From DASVLX01 sp035552275 (GTDB taxonomy: Bacteria > Actinomycetota > Actinomycetes > Mycobacteriales > Pseudonocardiaceae): a stretch of 32,297 bases of DNA. Shown here in pieces: positions 14,468-23,140 of this stretch. Every line of letters starts with the position of its first letter. Position 1 is the first letter of the stretch. Location: the NCBI GenBank assembly GCA_035552275.1, contig DASZLR010000019.1, positions 1 through 32,297 of the forward strand. Direction: 5' to 3'. The position numbers were made by a program, and so were the translations under genes. Under the pieces are notes generated by a model. The model was given only the letters and a program-made list of their open reading frames with translations. It was not told the DNA's origin and ran no database searches.

Positions 14468-16123
14468 ATGAGCCGTTTCGTTGCGACATTGCTGGCCACC
14501 GCTGGCGAGTCGAGCCGGGGAATGGTTACCGGAGAGCCGAACGCGGCTCGTCGGCGCACCTGGCGGGAGGTGCACGAGGAGGCGCGGCGGATGGCCGGTT
14601 CGCTGGTGGCCGACGGGTTCACCCCCGGTTCGGCGGTCGGCGTGCTGGCCGGCGCGCCCGAGCTGATCGCGCCGGCGGTGCAGGCGGTCTGGCTCGCTGG
14701 CGGCAGCGTGACCATGCTGCACCAGCCGACCCCGCGCACCGATCTCGCGGTGTGGTCCGAGGACACCGTCAAGGTGCTGGACATGATCGGCGCCGAACTG
14801 GTGTTGCTCGGCACGCCGTTCGACGCGCTCGCGCCGGTGCTGGACGAACACGGCGTGCGACACCGCTCGCTGGCCGGTCTGCTCGACGGGGAACCGTTGG
14901 CGGAGCCGGTGTCCACCGGTGAGGACGACGTGGCGCTGCTCCAGTTGACCAGCGGCTCGACGGCCGACCCCAAGGCGGTGACGATCACCCACGGCAACTT
15001 GGCCGCGAACGTCGCCTCGATGGCGGAGGCGGCCGAACTGGACGGCGCGCGGGACGTCATGGTGTCCTGGCTGCCGCTGTTTCACGACATGGGGATGGTC
15101 GGCTTCCTCACCGTGCCGATGACGGTGGGGGTGGAGCTGGTCAAGGTCACCCCGGTGGATTTCCTGACCGCGCCGCTGCTGTGGCCGGACCTGATCACCC
15201 GCTATCGCGGCACGATCACCGCCGCGCCCAACTTCGCCTACGCCATCGTCGGCCGGCGGCTGGCCAAGGCCGACGATGACGCCGGCTACGACCTGTCCAC
15301 GTTGCGCATCGCGCTCAACGGGGCGGAGCCGATCGATGAGGCGGCGGTGCGCGGGTTCGTGGCGGCCGGGGCCCGGTTCAGGATGCCGGCGGACTGCGTG
15401 CTGGCCGCCTACGGCATGGCCGAGGCGACCCTCGCGGTGTCCTTCGCGCCGCCGTTCACCGGCCTGATCGTGGACCACATCGACGCCGACGAGTTGGAGC
15501 AGGGCAACCGGGCGGCGCCGGCGCGCGATGACGAGCGTGAGCGGTCTTTCGCGCTGCTCGGCCCGCCGCTGCCCGGACTTGAGGTGTCTGTTGTGGACGA
15601 TAATGGCGTCGTGCTCGGCGATCGGCAGGTCGGCGAACTGCGGGTGCGCGGCGCGGCCGTCACCCCGCGCTACCTCACCACCCACGGCCCGGTGTCCACT
15701 CAGGACGATGAGGGCTGGCTGGTGACCGGCGATCTCGGCTACCTCGCCGGCGATCAGGTGGTGGTCTGCGGGCGGCGTAAGGACGTCATCATCATGGGCG
15801 GCCGCAACATCTATCCGACCGACATCGAGCGGGCCGCGATGGCCGTGGACGGCGTGCGGGCCGGCAACGCGGTCGCCGTCCGGCTGGACGCGGGCAGCCG
15901 GCGGGAACGGTTCGCCGTGGTTGTCGAGTCCACTATGGCTGGTGATGATGAGGCGGAACGGCTGCTGCGCAAGGAGATCGCGGCCAAGGTGGTCGACGCG
16001 GTCGGCGTCCGACCGGCGGACGTGGTCGTGCTGCGGCCAGGCAGCCTGCCCAAGACGCCGTCGGGAAAGCTGCGCCGCGCCGCCGCCGGAGCGCAACTCA
16101 CCGGCACCATCGCCGCCGGGTAG
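14468..16123 (+). CDS. Fatty acyl-AMP ligase / acyl-CoA synthetase-like (Pks16-like)
   Basis: Adenylate-forming enzyme that activates a fatty acid as acyl-AMP. 551 residues. P-loop-like LLQLTSGSTADPKAVTITH (about 156-174), A5 region AYGMAEATLAV, and the A7-A8 segment with TGDLGYL and GRRKDVIIMGGRNIYPTDIE, wording typical of fatty acyl-AMP ligases; C-terminal lysine in LPKTPSGKLRR. ATG 14468 is preferred because conserved sequence begins there. Position after ispE and before pth matches pks16 (Rv1013) in M. tuberculosis. No acyl carrier protein or polyketide synthase is adjacent. Confidence 0.85.
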   Translation: MSRFVATLLATAGESSRGMVTGEPNAARRRTWREVHEEARRMAGSLVADGFTPGSAVGVLAGAPELIAPAVQAVWLAGGSVTMLHQPTPRTDLAVWSEDTVKVLDMIGAELVLLGTPFDALAPVLDEHGVRHRSLAGLLDGEPLAEPVSTGEDDVALLQLTSGSTADPKAVTITHGNLAANVASMAEAAELDGARDVMVSWLPLFHDMGMVGFLTVPMTVGVELVKVTPVDFLTAPLLWPDLITRYRGTITAAPNFAYAIVGRRLAKADDDAGYDLSTLRIALNGAEPIDEAAVRGFVAAGARFRMPADCVLAAYGMAEATLAVSFAPPFTGLIVDHIDADELEQGNRAAPARDDERERSFALLGPPLPGLEVSVVDDNGVVLGDRQVGELRVRGAAVTPRYLTTHGPVSTQDDEGWLVTGDLGYLAGDQVVVCGRRKDVIIMGGRNIYPTDIERAAMAVDGVRAGNAVAVRLDAGSRRERFAVVVESTMAGDDEAERLLRKEIAAKVVDAVGVRPADVVVLRPGSLPKTPSGKLRRAAAGAQLTGTIAAG

Positions 16124-16241
16124 CCGCGTGCGAGGCACCGCCCGGCTCGTTACGTCTGAGGGCCGTGCGTCAACGAGGACGGCTGCGATCACGGCGGCCC
16201 GGTCGCGACGGTCACTATCCCCGGCTCCGGTTGACCAGCGA

Positions 16242-17525
16242 TCAGTCGGACAGGCCGATGTGCGTGCGGTCGCGGCCGTTGTTCTTGGCCTGGTAAAGCG
16301 CCGCGTCGGCGGCCATCAGCAGATCGTCCACAGTGCTGAGACCGGGCGACGGAAAAAGGGCGCCGCCGATCGAGACAGTGAGGTCGGCGATGCTCTCCAG
16401 AGCGGCGTCGCCGCCGTCAGCGGCGTCGATGACCAGCGAATGCACGCATCTGCGCAGTCGTTCGGCCAGGTTGGTCAGGTTGCGCGAGTCACCGACGTCC
16501 GGGGCGAGGACAGCGAATTCCTCGCCGCCCCAACGACAACTGACGTCGGCGTCCCGGGTCTCTGCCCGGACCGCCTGCCCAACCGCCCACAGCACCCGGT
16601 CGCCGGCCAGGTGCCCGTAGGTGTCGTTGATCTTCTTGAAGAAGTCCAGATCGAGCAGCAGCACGCCGAGCGTGTTGCCGGTGGCGGTCGCCCGGGACAG
16701 CGCCTGCTCGGTGATCTGATGCCACCAGGTCGCGGTCAGCAGACCGGTCTTCGCGTCGGTGCGCGACGCCGTCCGGAACTGGGCGAGCAGCACACCGCGA
16801 TGCAGCGCGACCAGCCCGATCACGATTCCGACCAGGAGCAGCGGATTGAACTCGATCAGCCCCGCAGCGGCCAGGCCCAGCCCGAGCGCGCCGGCTTCCA
16901 GAATCTGCTCACCGAACTGGCCCACCAGTTGGCCGGCGCGCATCCCCGGCGAGGATGCCGCGATCGCGCCGATGACCAGCGCGTAATTGACGAACCAGCG
17001 CAGTAGGGCGGCCGCCAATACGATGCCAAGGCCGACCACACCCCAGGGAACGCCAGGATGCGGGCCAGGACCCAGCGTCAACACCAGTCCGGCTGCGACA
17101 GTGCCCAGCAGCACGGTGGCATCGCTGAATACCCAGCGGTACAGCGGGCGTCTGCCTCGCCACACCCGCAGCCACGCGATGGCGTGGATGATCACGATCA
17201 ATCCACAGGCCAGCGCGGGCGGCAGCACCAGGATGGCGACGAAGTCCCACAACGTCAGGCTGTCCACGAACGGGCCCGCGCCAGCCGCCAGCTTGCGGAC
17301 GCGCTCGATTCTCCGGGACAGATCGATATAGACCAGGGCACAGCCGAACAGCACGGCGAGCCGGAACAGGTCGGTGTGGGTGACCACCAGTCGGGGCACG
17401 GTAGCGGCGGTTGCGCCGACCGCCAGCAGGTCGACGATGAGCACGTACAACACGACGTGCCTGGGCATCGCCCAGAGCCCCCAACCGCGGACCCACCGTG
17501 ACGGCCCGACGATCAGTTGACGCAT
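16242..17525 (-). CDS. Membrane diguanylate cyclase (GGDEF)
   Basis: Makes cyclic di-GMP from two GTP. 427 residues: about six to eight hydrophobic segments (25-250) followed by a GGDEF domain with DLDFFKKIND and GGEEF at 333-337. The inhibitory I-site RxxD is present (RDAD at 324-327), so product feedback is likely. No EAL domain. Start ATG 17525 is supported by the hydrophobic N-terminus; its ribosome binding site is poor. Convergent with the acyl-AMP ligase gene. Confidence 0.9.
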   Translation of the reverse strand: MRQLIVGPSRWVRGWGLWAMPRHVVLYVLIVDLLAVGATAATVPRLVVTHTDLFRLAVLFGCALVYIDLSRRIERVRKLAAGAGPFVDSLTLWDFVAILVLPPALACGLIVIIHAIAWLRVWRGRRPLYRWVFSDATVLLGTVAAGLVLTLGPGPHPGVPWGVVGLGIVLAAALLRWFVNYALVIGAIAASSPGMRAGQLVGQFGEQILEAGALGLGLAAAGLIEFNPLLLVGIVIGLVALHRGVLLAQFRTASRTDAKTGLLTATWWHQITEQALSRATATGNTLGVLLLDLDFFKKINDTYGHLAGDRVLWAVGQAVRAETRDADVSCRWGGEEFAVLAPDVGDSRNLTNLAERLRRCVHSLVIDAADGGDAALESIADLTVSIGGALFPSPGLSTVDDLLMAADAALYQAKNNGRDRTHIGLSD

Positions 17526-17561
17526 CCTGCGGCCACCCCCAGGAGGATTTTTTTGGCTGGA

Positions 17562-17585
17562 TCAGCGTAACCCGCGGGTATTCAT
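17562..17585 (-). other. Possible 7-codon upstream ORF with a TTA codon before the diguanylate cyclase
   Basis: On the minus strand AAGGAG lies 8 nt before an ATG that opens MNTRGLR and a stop, ending 36 nt before the cyclase start. The Leu codon is TTA, which is rare in such GC-rich genomes and needs the bldA tRNA in Streptomyces. Translation is unproven. Confidence 0.3.
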
Positions 17586-17611
17586 CGTGTCTCTCCTTGG
17601 CGGCATCCATC

Positions 17612-17692
17612 ATGAAGAACACCCAGTTGGACCAACGGGCGATACGCGATGCGGCTGAACCTCATGGAAGGGAGGTGAGCCACCGTGCGTAA
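17612..17692 (+). CDS. Possible 26-residue ORF overlapping the repeat microprotein
   Basis: ATG 17612 opens a short frame (MKNTQLDQRAIRDAAEPH...) that ends with TAA at 17690-17692, 8 nt into the repeat microprotein gene. Such an overlap could couple translation of the two. It has no ribosome binding site, and I see no other support for it. Confidence 0.25.
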   Translation: MKNTQLDQRAIRDAAEPHGREVSHRA

Positions 17693-17762
17693 CAACACCT
17701 GGACGCGCAACAACACCTGGGCGCGTAACAACACCTGGACGCGGAACAACACCTGGAGCTGA
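17685..17762 (+). CDS. 25-residue microprotein made of four RNNTW repeats
   Basis: GTG at 17685 with GGAGGTGA at 17671-17678, complementary to the 16S rRNA end and ideally spaced by 6 nt. After the start codon come four 6-residue units, RNNTWT, RNNTWA, RNNTWT, RNNTWS, then TGA. The DNA is four 18-bp direct repeats, but the Arg codon differs between units (CGT, CGC, CGT, CGG) without changing the residue, which favours selection on the peptide. A small hairpin (GGAGCT/AGCTCC) overlaps the stop. No family recognised. Neighbours are a diguanylate cyclase and an MFS transporter, both on the other strand; no maturation enzyme is in view. A RiPP precursor, a structural or regulatory peptide, or a DNA-level repeat are all open. 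Confidence 0.65.
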   Translation: MRNNTWTRNNTWARNNTWTRNNTWS

Positions 17763-17794
17763 AGCTCCTGACCACAGTCGTCACCAACACCCGA

Positions 17795-17810
17795 TGCCGT
17801 CCCGACGGCA
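17795..17810 (+). terminator. Hairpin downstream of the repeat microprotein
   Basis: TGCCGTC (17795-17801) and GACGGCA (17804-17810) form a perfect 7-bp stem. It lies between the microprotein and the convergent MFS gene, where a bidirectional terminator is expected; no T run. Confidence 0.4.
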
Positions 17811-17822
17811 CCGCGGGATGGC

Positions 17823-19070
17823 CTATGCCGTCGGTTTGCCCATCACGGGAGCGGACTCACGCGACGCGGCGCGAGCCCAGGCGGTGGCCGCGAGGGCAGC
17901 GGCCACCGCTCCCGCCCCTGCCGCCGACGCGATCACGGTCGCGGGACTGAGCCACTGGGCGACCAGGCCGGCGAGCACGATGCCGATGCCCTGCGCGCCC
18001 TGCATCGCGGCGCCGGCCAGCCCCAGCGCCTGCCCGCGCCGGGCATCCGGAACCAGCCGCACGAATGTCGCATGGGTGATCATGTCGTGCGCCGAGAACA
18101 GGCCGGTGGCAATCCACAGCACCAGCGAGACGGCCAGTGTCGGCGCCCAGCCGACCGGTAACAACACCACACAGGTGGCGACGGCCATCGGCCCCAGCAA
18201 CCGCAGCCGCCAGTCCGGACGGACGGCCTTGAGTACCACCATGCCGACCACGGCGCCGGCCGGAATGGCGGCGAGCAGCCAGCCCACGGCCGTGGTGCCG
18301 GCGCGGATCTGTGCGGTGTACGGCACGGCCAGGCCCTCGGGAATCACGTAGAAGCCGTTGACACAGGCCAACCCCACCAGCGCCCGCAGCCGGACGTCGC
18401 CGACGACCAGTCCCAACCCCGCGCGCAGCGACGTCCACCAGGGCCGCCAGGTCAGCGCCGGCCCGGTGACGGTGCCGGCCGGTGGGCGATGCGACCGCAC
18501 GCCCAACGCGACCAACGCCACGGACACCGCGAAGGTGGCTGCGTCCAGCAGCAGCGACTGCCGGGTGCCCAGCACGGTGACCACGGCCGCACCGCCGGCG
18601 AACCCGGCGACCATGCCGAGCTGATCGGTGGTCCGGGCGATCGCCACGCCGACCAGATACCGGTCGTCGGACAGGATGGCCGGCAGGATCGCGTTGCGGG
18701 CGGCGGAAAACGGCGCGTAGCCGAGCTGCACCACGCACAGCAGTACCACCAACACGGCGATCGGTTCGCCCGGCAGCGCCATCACGGCGACCACGGCCGC
18801 GCGGCTGGCGTCGGCGGCGACCATCACCGCACGTCGGTCGAACCGGTCCGCCAGGCCGGACAACAGCGCCCCGCCGGCCAGATTCGGCAGGATGGTCATC
18901 GCGTAGGTCAGCGCGGTCCACGCCGGTGAGCCGGTCCGCTCGAACACCAGCACGGACAGGGCGATCCGCGCGAGCTGGTCGCCCACCACGGACTGCACCT
19001 GCGCCACCCACAGCCACCGGAACTCGGCGACGGCGAACACGCTGCGATAACCGGCCGAACGTTGGGTCAT
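17823..19070 (-). CDS. Major facilitator superfamily transporter (DHA3-like)
   Basis: About 415 residues with roughly 12 hydrophobic segments. The cytoplasmic loop GLADRFDRRAVMV (after segment 2) is the MFS motif A. Probably a proton-coupled exporter; the substrate cannot be told. ATG 19070 is preferred: an in-frame TTG at 19118 would add a Cys-rich stretch and start inside the pth stop region. It lies 44 nt after pth on the same strand and may be read through from it. Confidence 0.85.
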   Translation of the reverse strand: MTQRSAGYRSVFAVAEFRWLWVAQVQSVVGDQLARIALSVLVFERTGSPAWTALTYAMTILPNLAGGALLSGLADRFDRRAVMVAADASRAAVVAVMALPGEPIAVLVVLLCVVQLGYAPFSAARNAILPAILSDDRYLVGVAIARTTDQLGMVAGFAGGAAVVTVLGTRQSLLLDAATFAVSVALVALGVRSHRPPAGTVTGPALTWRPWWTSLRAGLGLVVGDVRLRALVGLACVNGFYVIPEGLAVPYTAQIRAGTTAVGWLLAAIPAGAVVGMVVLKAVRPDWRLRLLGPMAVATCVVLLPVGWAPTLAVSLVLWIATGLFSAHDMITHATFVRLVPDARRGQALGLAGAAMQGAQGIGIVLAGLVAQWLSPATVIASAAGAGAVAAALAATAWARAASRESAPVMGKPTA

Positions 19071-19114
19071 ACCTCTCAGAATGTCGCGGAGCAAGCACAC
19101 ACAGCAAGCTTCAG

Positions 19115-19696
19115 TCAACCGTGAAAGGTGTTCTGGGCGGCTTCCAGGCCCTGGGTGATCAGTGCTTCGACGGCGTCGGCGGCGCGGTCGAGCGCGAACG
19201 GCAGTTCCTTGCGCTCCACCGAGGAGAAGTCGCGGAGCACGAAGTCGGCCGGGTCCATTCGGCCCGGCGGGCGGCCGATGCCGACCCGCACCCGGTGATA
19301 GTCCTTGGTGCCCAAGGACTTTGTGATCGACCGCAGCCCGTTGTGGCCGTTGTCGCCGCCGCCGAGCTTGAGCCGGACGGTGGCGAACGGGATGTCCAGC
19401 TCGTCGTGCACCACGATCAGCGCGGCCGGGCTCGCTTTGAAGAATCGAACCAGACCGGCCACCGGGCCGCCGGAGAGGTTCATGTACGTGCGCGGCTTGG
19501 CCAGCACCACCCGCCGGCCGGCCAGCCGGCCCTCCACCACGTCCGCGCCGGCCTTGTGCCCCTTGAACTTTCCGCCGACCCGGCCGGCCAGCTCATCGGC
19601 CACCATGAAGCCGACGTTGTGCCGGTTGCCGGCGTAGTCGGGCCCGGGATTCCCGAGCCCGACTATCAGCAGCACGTCGTCACTGTTGCCCAGCAC
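19115..19696 (-). CDS. pth: Peptidyl-tRNA hydrolase
   Basis: Releases tRNA from peptidyl-tRNA drop-off products. 193 residues. Family motifs: GLGNPGPDYAGNRHNVGF with the catalytic His in RHNVG, KPRTYMNLSG, HDELDIPF and GGGDNGHNGLRS. GTG start 36 nt after the rplY stop; the rplY-pth pair is conserved in actinobacteria. Confidence 0.96.
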   Translation of the reverse strand: MLGNSDDVLLIVGLGNPGPDYAGNRHNVGFMVADELAGRVGGKFKGHKAGADVVEGRLAGRRVVLAKPRTYMNLSGGPVAGLVRFFKASPAALIVVHDELDIPFATVRLKLGGGDNGHNGLRSITKSLGTKDYHRVRVGIGRPPGRMDPADFVLRDFSSVERKELPFALDRAADAVEALITQGLEAAQNTFHG

Positions 19697-19732
19697 GCCC
19701 GAACGCCCCCGGAAAAGCCGCTACGAGTGCGG

Positions 19733-20344
19733 TCAGTCTTCGGTCTCGTCGGCCTCGGGCTCCGCCACCTCGGTGGTCTCACCCTCCATCTGGGCCGCGG
19801 TCGGCGCGACGGCCACGTTCACCACGAGCGTGTCCGGGTCGCTGACCAGCGTCGAGCCGACCGGCAGGGCGATCTGGCTGGCGGTGAACCGGGTGCCGGC
19901 CGCGGCGCCCTCGATCGACACCTCGAACTGGTCCGGGATGTTCATCGCGTCGGCCTCGACGGTCAGCGTGGTGGCTTCCTGGCTGACCAGGGTGCTCGGA
20001 CCGGGCTCGCCGGTCACCACGACCGGCACGTCCACGGTGACCTTCTCGCCGAGCTGCACGACCAGCAGGTCGACGTGCTCGATGTAGTTCTTGATCGGGT
20101 GCGTGGTGATCGTCTTGGTCAGCGCGATCTGGGTTCCGGACGAGTCGATGTCCAGCGTCAGCACGGCGTTGAGGCCGTGCTCACGGACGACTCGGGCGAA
20201 CTCCAACGCCGGCAGGGCCAGATGGGTGGGGTCGGAGCCGTGCCCGTAGAGCACCGCGGGGATCTTGCCGGCGCGACGGGTGCGGCGGGCGGCGCCCTTG
20301 CCGAACTCTGTGCGCGGCTCGACGGTGAGACGTACCTCGGACAC
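19733..20344 (-). CDS. rplY: Ribosomal protein bL25 (CTC/TL5 type)
   Basis: Binds 5S rRNA in the large subunit. 203 residues: N-terminal L25 domain (TEFGKGAARRTRRAGKIPAVLYG, residues 12-34) plus the longer C-terminal domain of the general stress protein CTC form, ending in an acidic tail (EVAEPEADETED). Sits before pth. Confidence 0.95.
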   Translation of the reverse strand: MSEVRLTVEPRTEFGKGAARRTRRAGKIPAVLYGHGSDPTHLALPALEFARVVREHGLNAVLTLDIDSSGTQIALTKTITTHPIKNYIEHVDLLVVQLGEKVTVDVPVVVTGEPGPSTLVSQEATTLTVEADAMNIPDQFEVSIEGAAAGTRFTASQIALPVGSTLVSDPDTLVVNVAVAPTAAQMEGETTEVAEPEADETED

Positions 20345-20547
20345 GGTGGTGCACTCCTTGCGAGAAACGAACGCGGGGCGGTCGGGTGGCGGGTGGCTAC
20401 CTGCGGCGGCGGGCGGTGCGTCAACAGCGGTCGGGACAGCACGGCAGTCCGGCCGCCGCGTCGATCACGCCAGGCGCGAGGCCCGCCCTCGCCGAGGCAA
20501 CCTGAATAGTTTAGGTCAGCCCGATAACGAATGTGCGCGGGGGTCGG
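20345..20547 (-). promoter_or_regulatory. rplY upstream region with possible promoter
   Basis: On the minus strand the AT-rich stretch around 20505-20520 contains TAAACT, a possible -10 box, about 165 nt before rplY. A hairpin, GCGAGG and CCTCGC around GCGGG, lies further downstream at about 20477-20493. This suggests a long leader, but I recognise no known RNA element. Confidence 0.3.
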
Positions 20548-20565
20548 CCGGGCGGCATCCGCCGG
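20548..20565 (-). terminator. Hairpin just after prs
   Basis: CCGGGCGG and CCGCCGG form a 7-bp stem with one bulged base and a CAT loop, 5 nt after the prs stop on the minus strand. No T run. Confidence 0.4.
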
Positions 20566-20569
20566 ATTC

Positions 20570-21559
20570 TCAGCCGTGCCCGTTGAAGCCGTTGAACAAG
20601 CTGGTGACCGAGCCGTCCTCGAAGACCTCCTGGATCGCGCGGGCCAGCAGTGGCGCGATGGACAGCACCGTCATGCCGGGGAACCGCTTCTCCTCGGGGA
20701 TCGGCAGTGTGTTGGTGAAGATCACTTCGCGGGCGCCGCACTTCTCCAGCCGCTCGGACGCGGGTCCGGACAGCACGCCGTGCGTGGCGGCCAGCACCAC
20801 GTCGCCGGCGCCGGCTTCGAGCAGTTGGGTGACGGCCTTGGAGATGGTGCCGCCGGTGTCCACCATGTCGTCGATCACCACGCACAGCCGGCCCCTGATG
20901 TCGCCGACGACCCGGTTGGCGACGACTTCGTTGGGCCGGTTCGGGTCGCGCGTCTTGTGGATGAACGCGATCGGGCAGCCGCCGAGCTGGTTCGCCCACT
21001 TCTCCGCCAGCTTGGTGCGGCCGGCGTCCGGCGACACCACGGTCATGTTGTCGCGCGGATAGTTGGCGGCGATGTGCTCGGCGAGCAGCGCCTGGCCGAA
21101 CAGGTGGTCCACCGGGCCGTCGAAGAAGCCCATGATCTGGTCGGTGTGCAGGTCGACGGTCATGATCCGGTCCGCGCCGGCGGTCTTGAACAGGTCGGCG
21201 ATCAGCCGCGCGGAGATCGGCTCGCGGCCTTTGTGCTTCTTGTCCTGCCGCGCGTACGGGTAGAACGGCATGATCGCGGTGATCCGCTTGGCGCTGGCGC
21301 GCTTGAGCGCGTCCACCATGATCAGCTGCTCCATCACCCACTGGTTGATGGGCTGGCAGTGGCTCTGGATGACGAAGGCGTCGTTGCCGCGCACTGACTC
21401 CTCGAACCGCACGAAGATCTCGCCGTTGGCGAAGTCGTAGTTGGACTGGGGAGTGATCGAAACGCTGAGGTGCTTGGCCACCTCCTCAGCCAGTTCGAGA
21501 TGTGCTCGGCCGGAGAAGAGCATCAGGTTCTTCTTCGGGGTCCCCGGCTTCGGGCTCAT
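20570..21559 (-). CDS. prs: Ribose-phosphate pyrophosphokinase
   Basis: Makes PRPP from ribose 5-phosphate and ATP for nucleotide, histidine and, in actinobacteria, cell-wall arabinan synthesis. 329 residues. Motifs: SNYDFANGEIFVRF, QSHCQPINQWVMEQLIM, PYARQDKKHKGREPISA flexible loop, VDLHTDQIMGFF and the PRPP loop VVIDDMVDTGGT. Its ATG overlaps the glmU stop by four bases (ATGA), so the two are translationally coupled. Confidence 0.97.
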   Translation of the reverse strand: MSPKPGTPKKNLMLFSGRAHLELAEEVAKHLSVSITPQSNYDFANGEIFVRFEESVRGNDAFVIQSHCQPINQWVMEQLIMVDALKRASAKRITAIMPFYPYARQDKKHKGREPISARLIADLFKTAGADRIMTVDLHTDQIMGFFDGPVDHLFGQALLAEHIAANYPRDNMTVVSPDAGRTKLAEKWANQLGGCPIAFIHKTRDPNRPNEVVANRVVGDIRGRLCVVIDDMVDTGGTISKAVTQLLEAGAGDVVLAATHGVLSGPASERLEKCGAREVIFTNTLPIPEEKRFPGMTVLSIAPLLARAIQEVFEDGSVTSLFNGFNGHG

Positions 21560-23106
21560 CCGCGCTGTCCCTTCTGATCATCTGTTTCGGTCGCGGTATC
21601 TGGTTTCGCGCTCTCGTCCAGCGCGCGCTGGGCGGCCTCGGCGGCGGCGGTGCCCGGCCGCCGACTCAGCACCCAGCCGTCGAAATTGCGTTGCGGCCCA
21701 CCGGAAACGGCCAGCGCGCCGGGCGGCACGTTCCGTCGGATCACCGTGCCGGCCCCGCTGTAGGCGCCATCGCCCACGGTAACCGGCGCGACGAACATGT
21801 TGTCCGAGCCGGTCCGGCAGTGCGAGCCGACCACGGTGCGCTGCTTGCGCACGCCGTCGTAGTTGACGAAAACGCTCGCCGCGCCGATGTTGCTGTGCTC
21901 GCCGATGGTCGCGTCGCCGACGTAGCTCAGGTGCGGCACCTTGCTCCCCGCGCCGATCTCGGAGTTCTTCACCTCGACGAAGGTGCCGATCTTCCCCGAT
22001 TCGCCCAGCCGGGCGCCGGGCCGTAGGTAGGCGAACGGTCCCACGCTGGCGTTCGCGCCGATCCACGACTCGCTGCCGTGCGTGCGCACCACCTTCGCGC
22101 CCGCGCCGACCGTGACGTCGGTGAGCGTGGTGTCCGGACCGATCACCGCGCCCGCGCCGACGGCGGTGCGCCCGCGCAACTGCACGCCCGGTTCCAGCAG
22201 CACATCGGGAGCGAGCGCGACGTCCAGGTCCAGCCACACGGTCGCCGGGTCGACCACGGTCACCCCGTCGCGCATCCAGCGACGCAACAGCCGGCGGTTC
22301 AGCTCGGCGCCCAGCTCGGCGAGCTGGACCCGGTCGTTGACGCCTTCGACCTGCCACGGGTCGGCGCACACCAGCGCCCGCGCCGGCCGGCCGTCGGCGC
22401 GAGCGATGCTCAGCACGTCGGTCAGGTACAGCTCACCGGCCGCGTTGTCGGTGGACAGCCGGCGGATCGCGTCGGCGAGCACGGCCGCGTCGAACGCGTA
22501 GACCCCGGAGTTGATCTCGGTGATCTCCCGCTGCTCGGCGCTGGCGTCCTTGTCCTCCACAATCGACAGCACCGCGCCGGTGTCGTCGCGGATCACCCGG
22601 CCGTAGCCGGTCGGGTCGGCGACGACCGAGGTCAACACCGTCACGGCCGCGCCGGCGCCGGTGTGCTCGGCGAGCAGCTCGCGCAGGGTGGCGGATTCCA
22701 GCAGCGGCACATCGCCGTAGCTGACCAGGACGGTGCCCTCGATCGGGCCGAGTTCGGCCAGCGCGCAGGCCACCGCGTGCCCGGTGCCGTGCTGCACCTC
22801 CTGCACCACCGTGGCCACCGGCCGGCCCAGCGATTCCGCCACCCCGGCCAGATGCTCGCGAACGGTCTCCCGGCCGTGCCCGACGACGGCGACCAGGTGT
22901 TTCGGCTGGACACCGGCGACGGCCCGCACCGCGTGCTCGACCAATGTCCGGCCGGCCAGCCGGTGCAGCACCTTCGGCGCGGCCGAGCGCATCCGGGTGC
23001 CCTCGCCGGCGGCGAGCACGATCGCACTCAGATCAGCGCACAGATGTTCAGCGCTCAGATCGGCGGTCAAGCTGGCACTCGGGTCGGCGCTCACGCCCTC
23101 GACCAT
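21556..23106 (-). CDS. glmU: Bifunctional GlmU, UDP-GlcNAc synthesis
   Basis: Acetylates GlcN-1-P and uridylylates GlcNAc-1-P for peptidoglycan precursors. 516 residues. N-terminal uridylyltransferase: LAAGEGTRMRSAAPKVLH (about 32-49), QHGTGHAV, SYGDVPLL. C-terminal left-handed beta-helix acetyltransferase with hexapeptide repeats, including FVEVKNSEIGAGSKVPHLSY and NYDGVRKQRT. The first 28 residues form a repetitive Ala/Ser/Asp/Leu extension before the catalytic domain. AGGGAG is correctly spaced before ATG 23106. The C-terminal tail is low complexity, as in the mycobacterial enzyme. Confidence 0.96.
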   Translation of the reverse strand: MVEGVSADPSASLTADLSAEHLCADLSAIVLAAGEGTRMRSAAPKVLHRLAGRTLVEHAVRAVAGVQPKHLVAVVGHGRETVREHLAGVAESLGRPVATVVQEVQHGTGHAVACALAELGPIEGTVLVSYGDVPLLESATLRELLAEHTGAGAAVTVLTSVVADPTGYGRVIRDDTGAVLSIVEDKDASAEQREITEINSGVYAFDAAVLADAIRRLSTDNAAGELYLTDVLSIARADGRPARALVCADPWQVEGVNDRVQLAELGAELNRRLLRRWMRDGVTVVDPATVWLDLDVALAPDVLLEPGVQLRGRTAVGAGAVIGPDTTLTDVTVGAGAKVVRTHGSESWIGANASVGPFAYLRPGARLGESGKIGTFVEVKNSEIGAGSKVPHLSYVGDATIGEHSNIGAASVFVNYDGVRKQRTVVGSHCRTGSDNMFVAPVTVGDGAYSGAGTVIRRNVPPGALAVSGGPQRNFDGWVLSRRPGTAAAEAAQRALDESAKPDTATETDDQKGQRG

Positions 23107-23140
23107 CGAGGTTCTCCCTCTATCGTCACTGATCAGCGGG

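Noticed and set aside
12418..15060. 880-codon minus-strand open frame
   Set aside because: Antisense to abcF and the acyl-AMP ligase gene, both with full domain motifs.
17685..17762. RNNTW peptide as a Trp attenuator leader
   Set aside because: No tryptophan or other biosynthetic gene follows on the same strand, and Trp is regularly spaced rather than clustered.
17685..17762. The four 18-bp repeats as iterons or a CRISPR array
   Set aside because: Units are directly adjacent without spacers, in frame, behind a strong ribosome site, and differ by synonymous codon changes.
19071..19118. Cys-rich N-terminal extension of the MFS transporter
   Set aside because: It depends on a TTG at the pth stop and has no ribosome site; ATG 19070 fits the family start.
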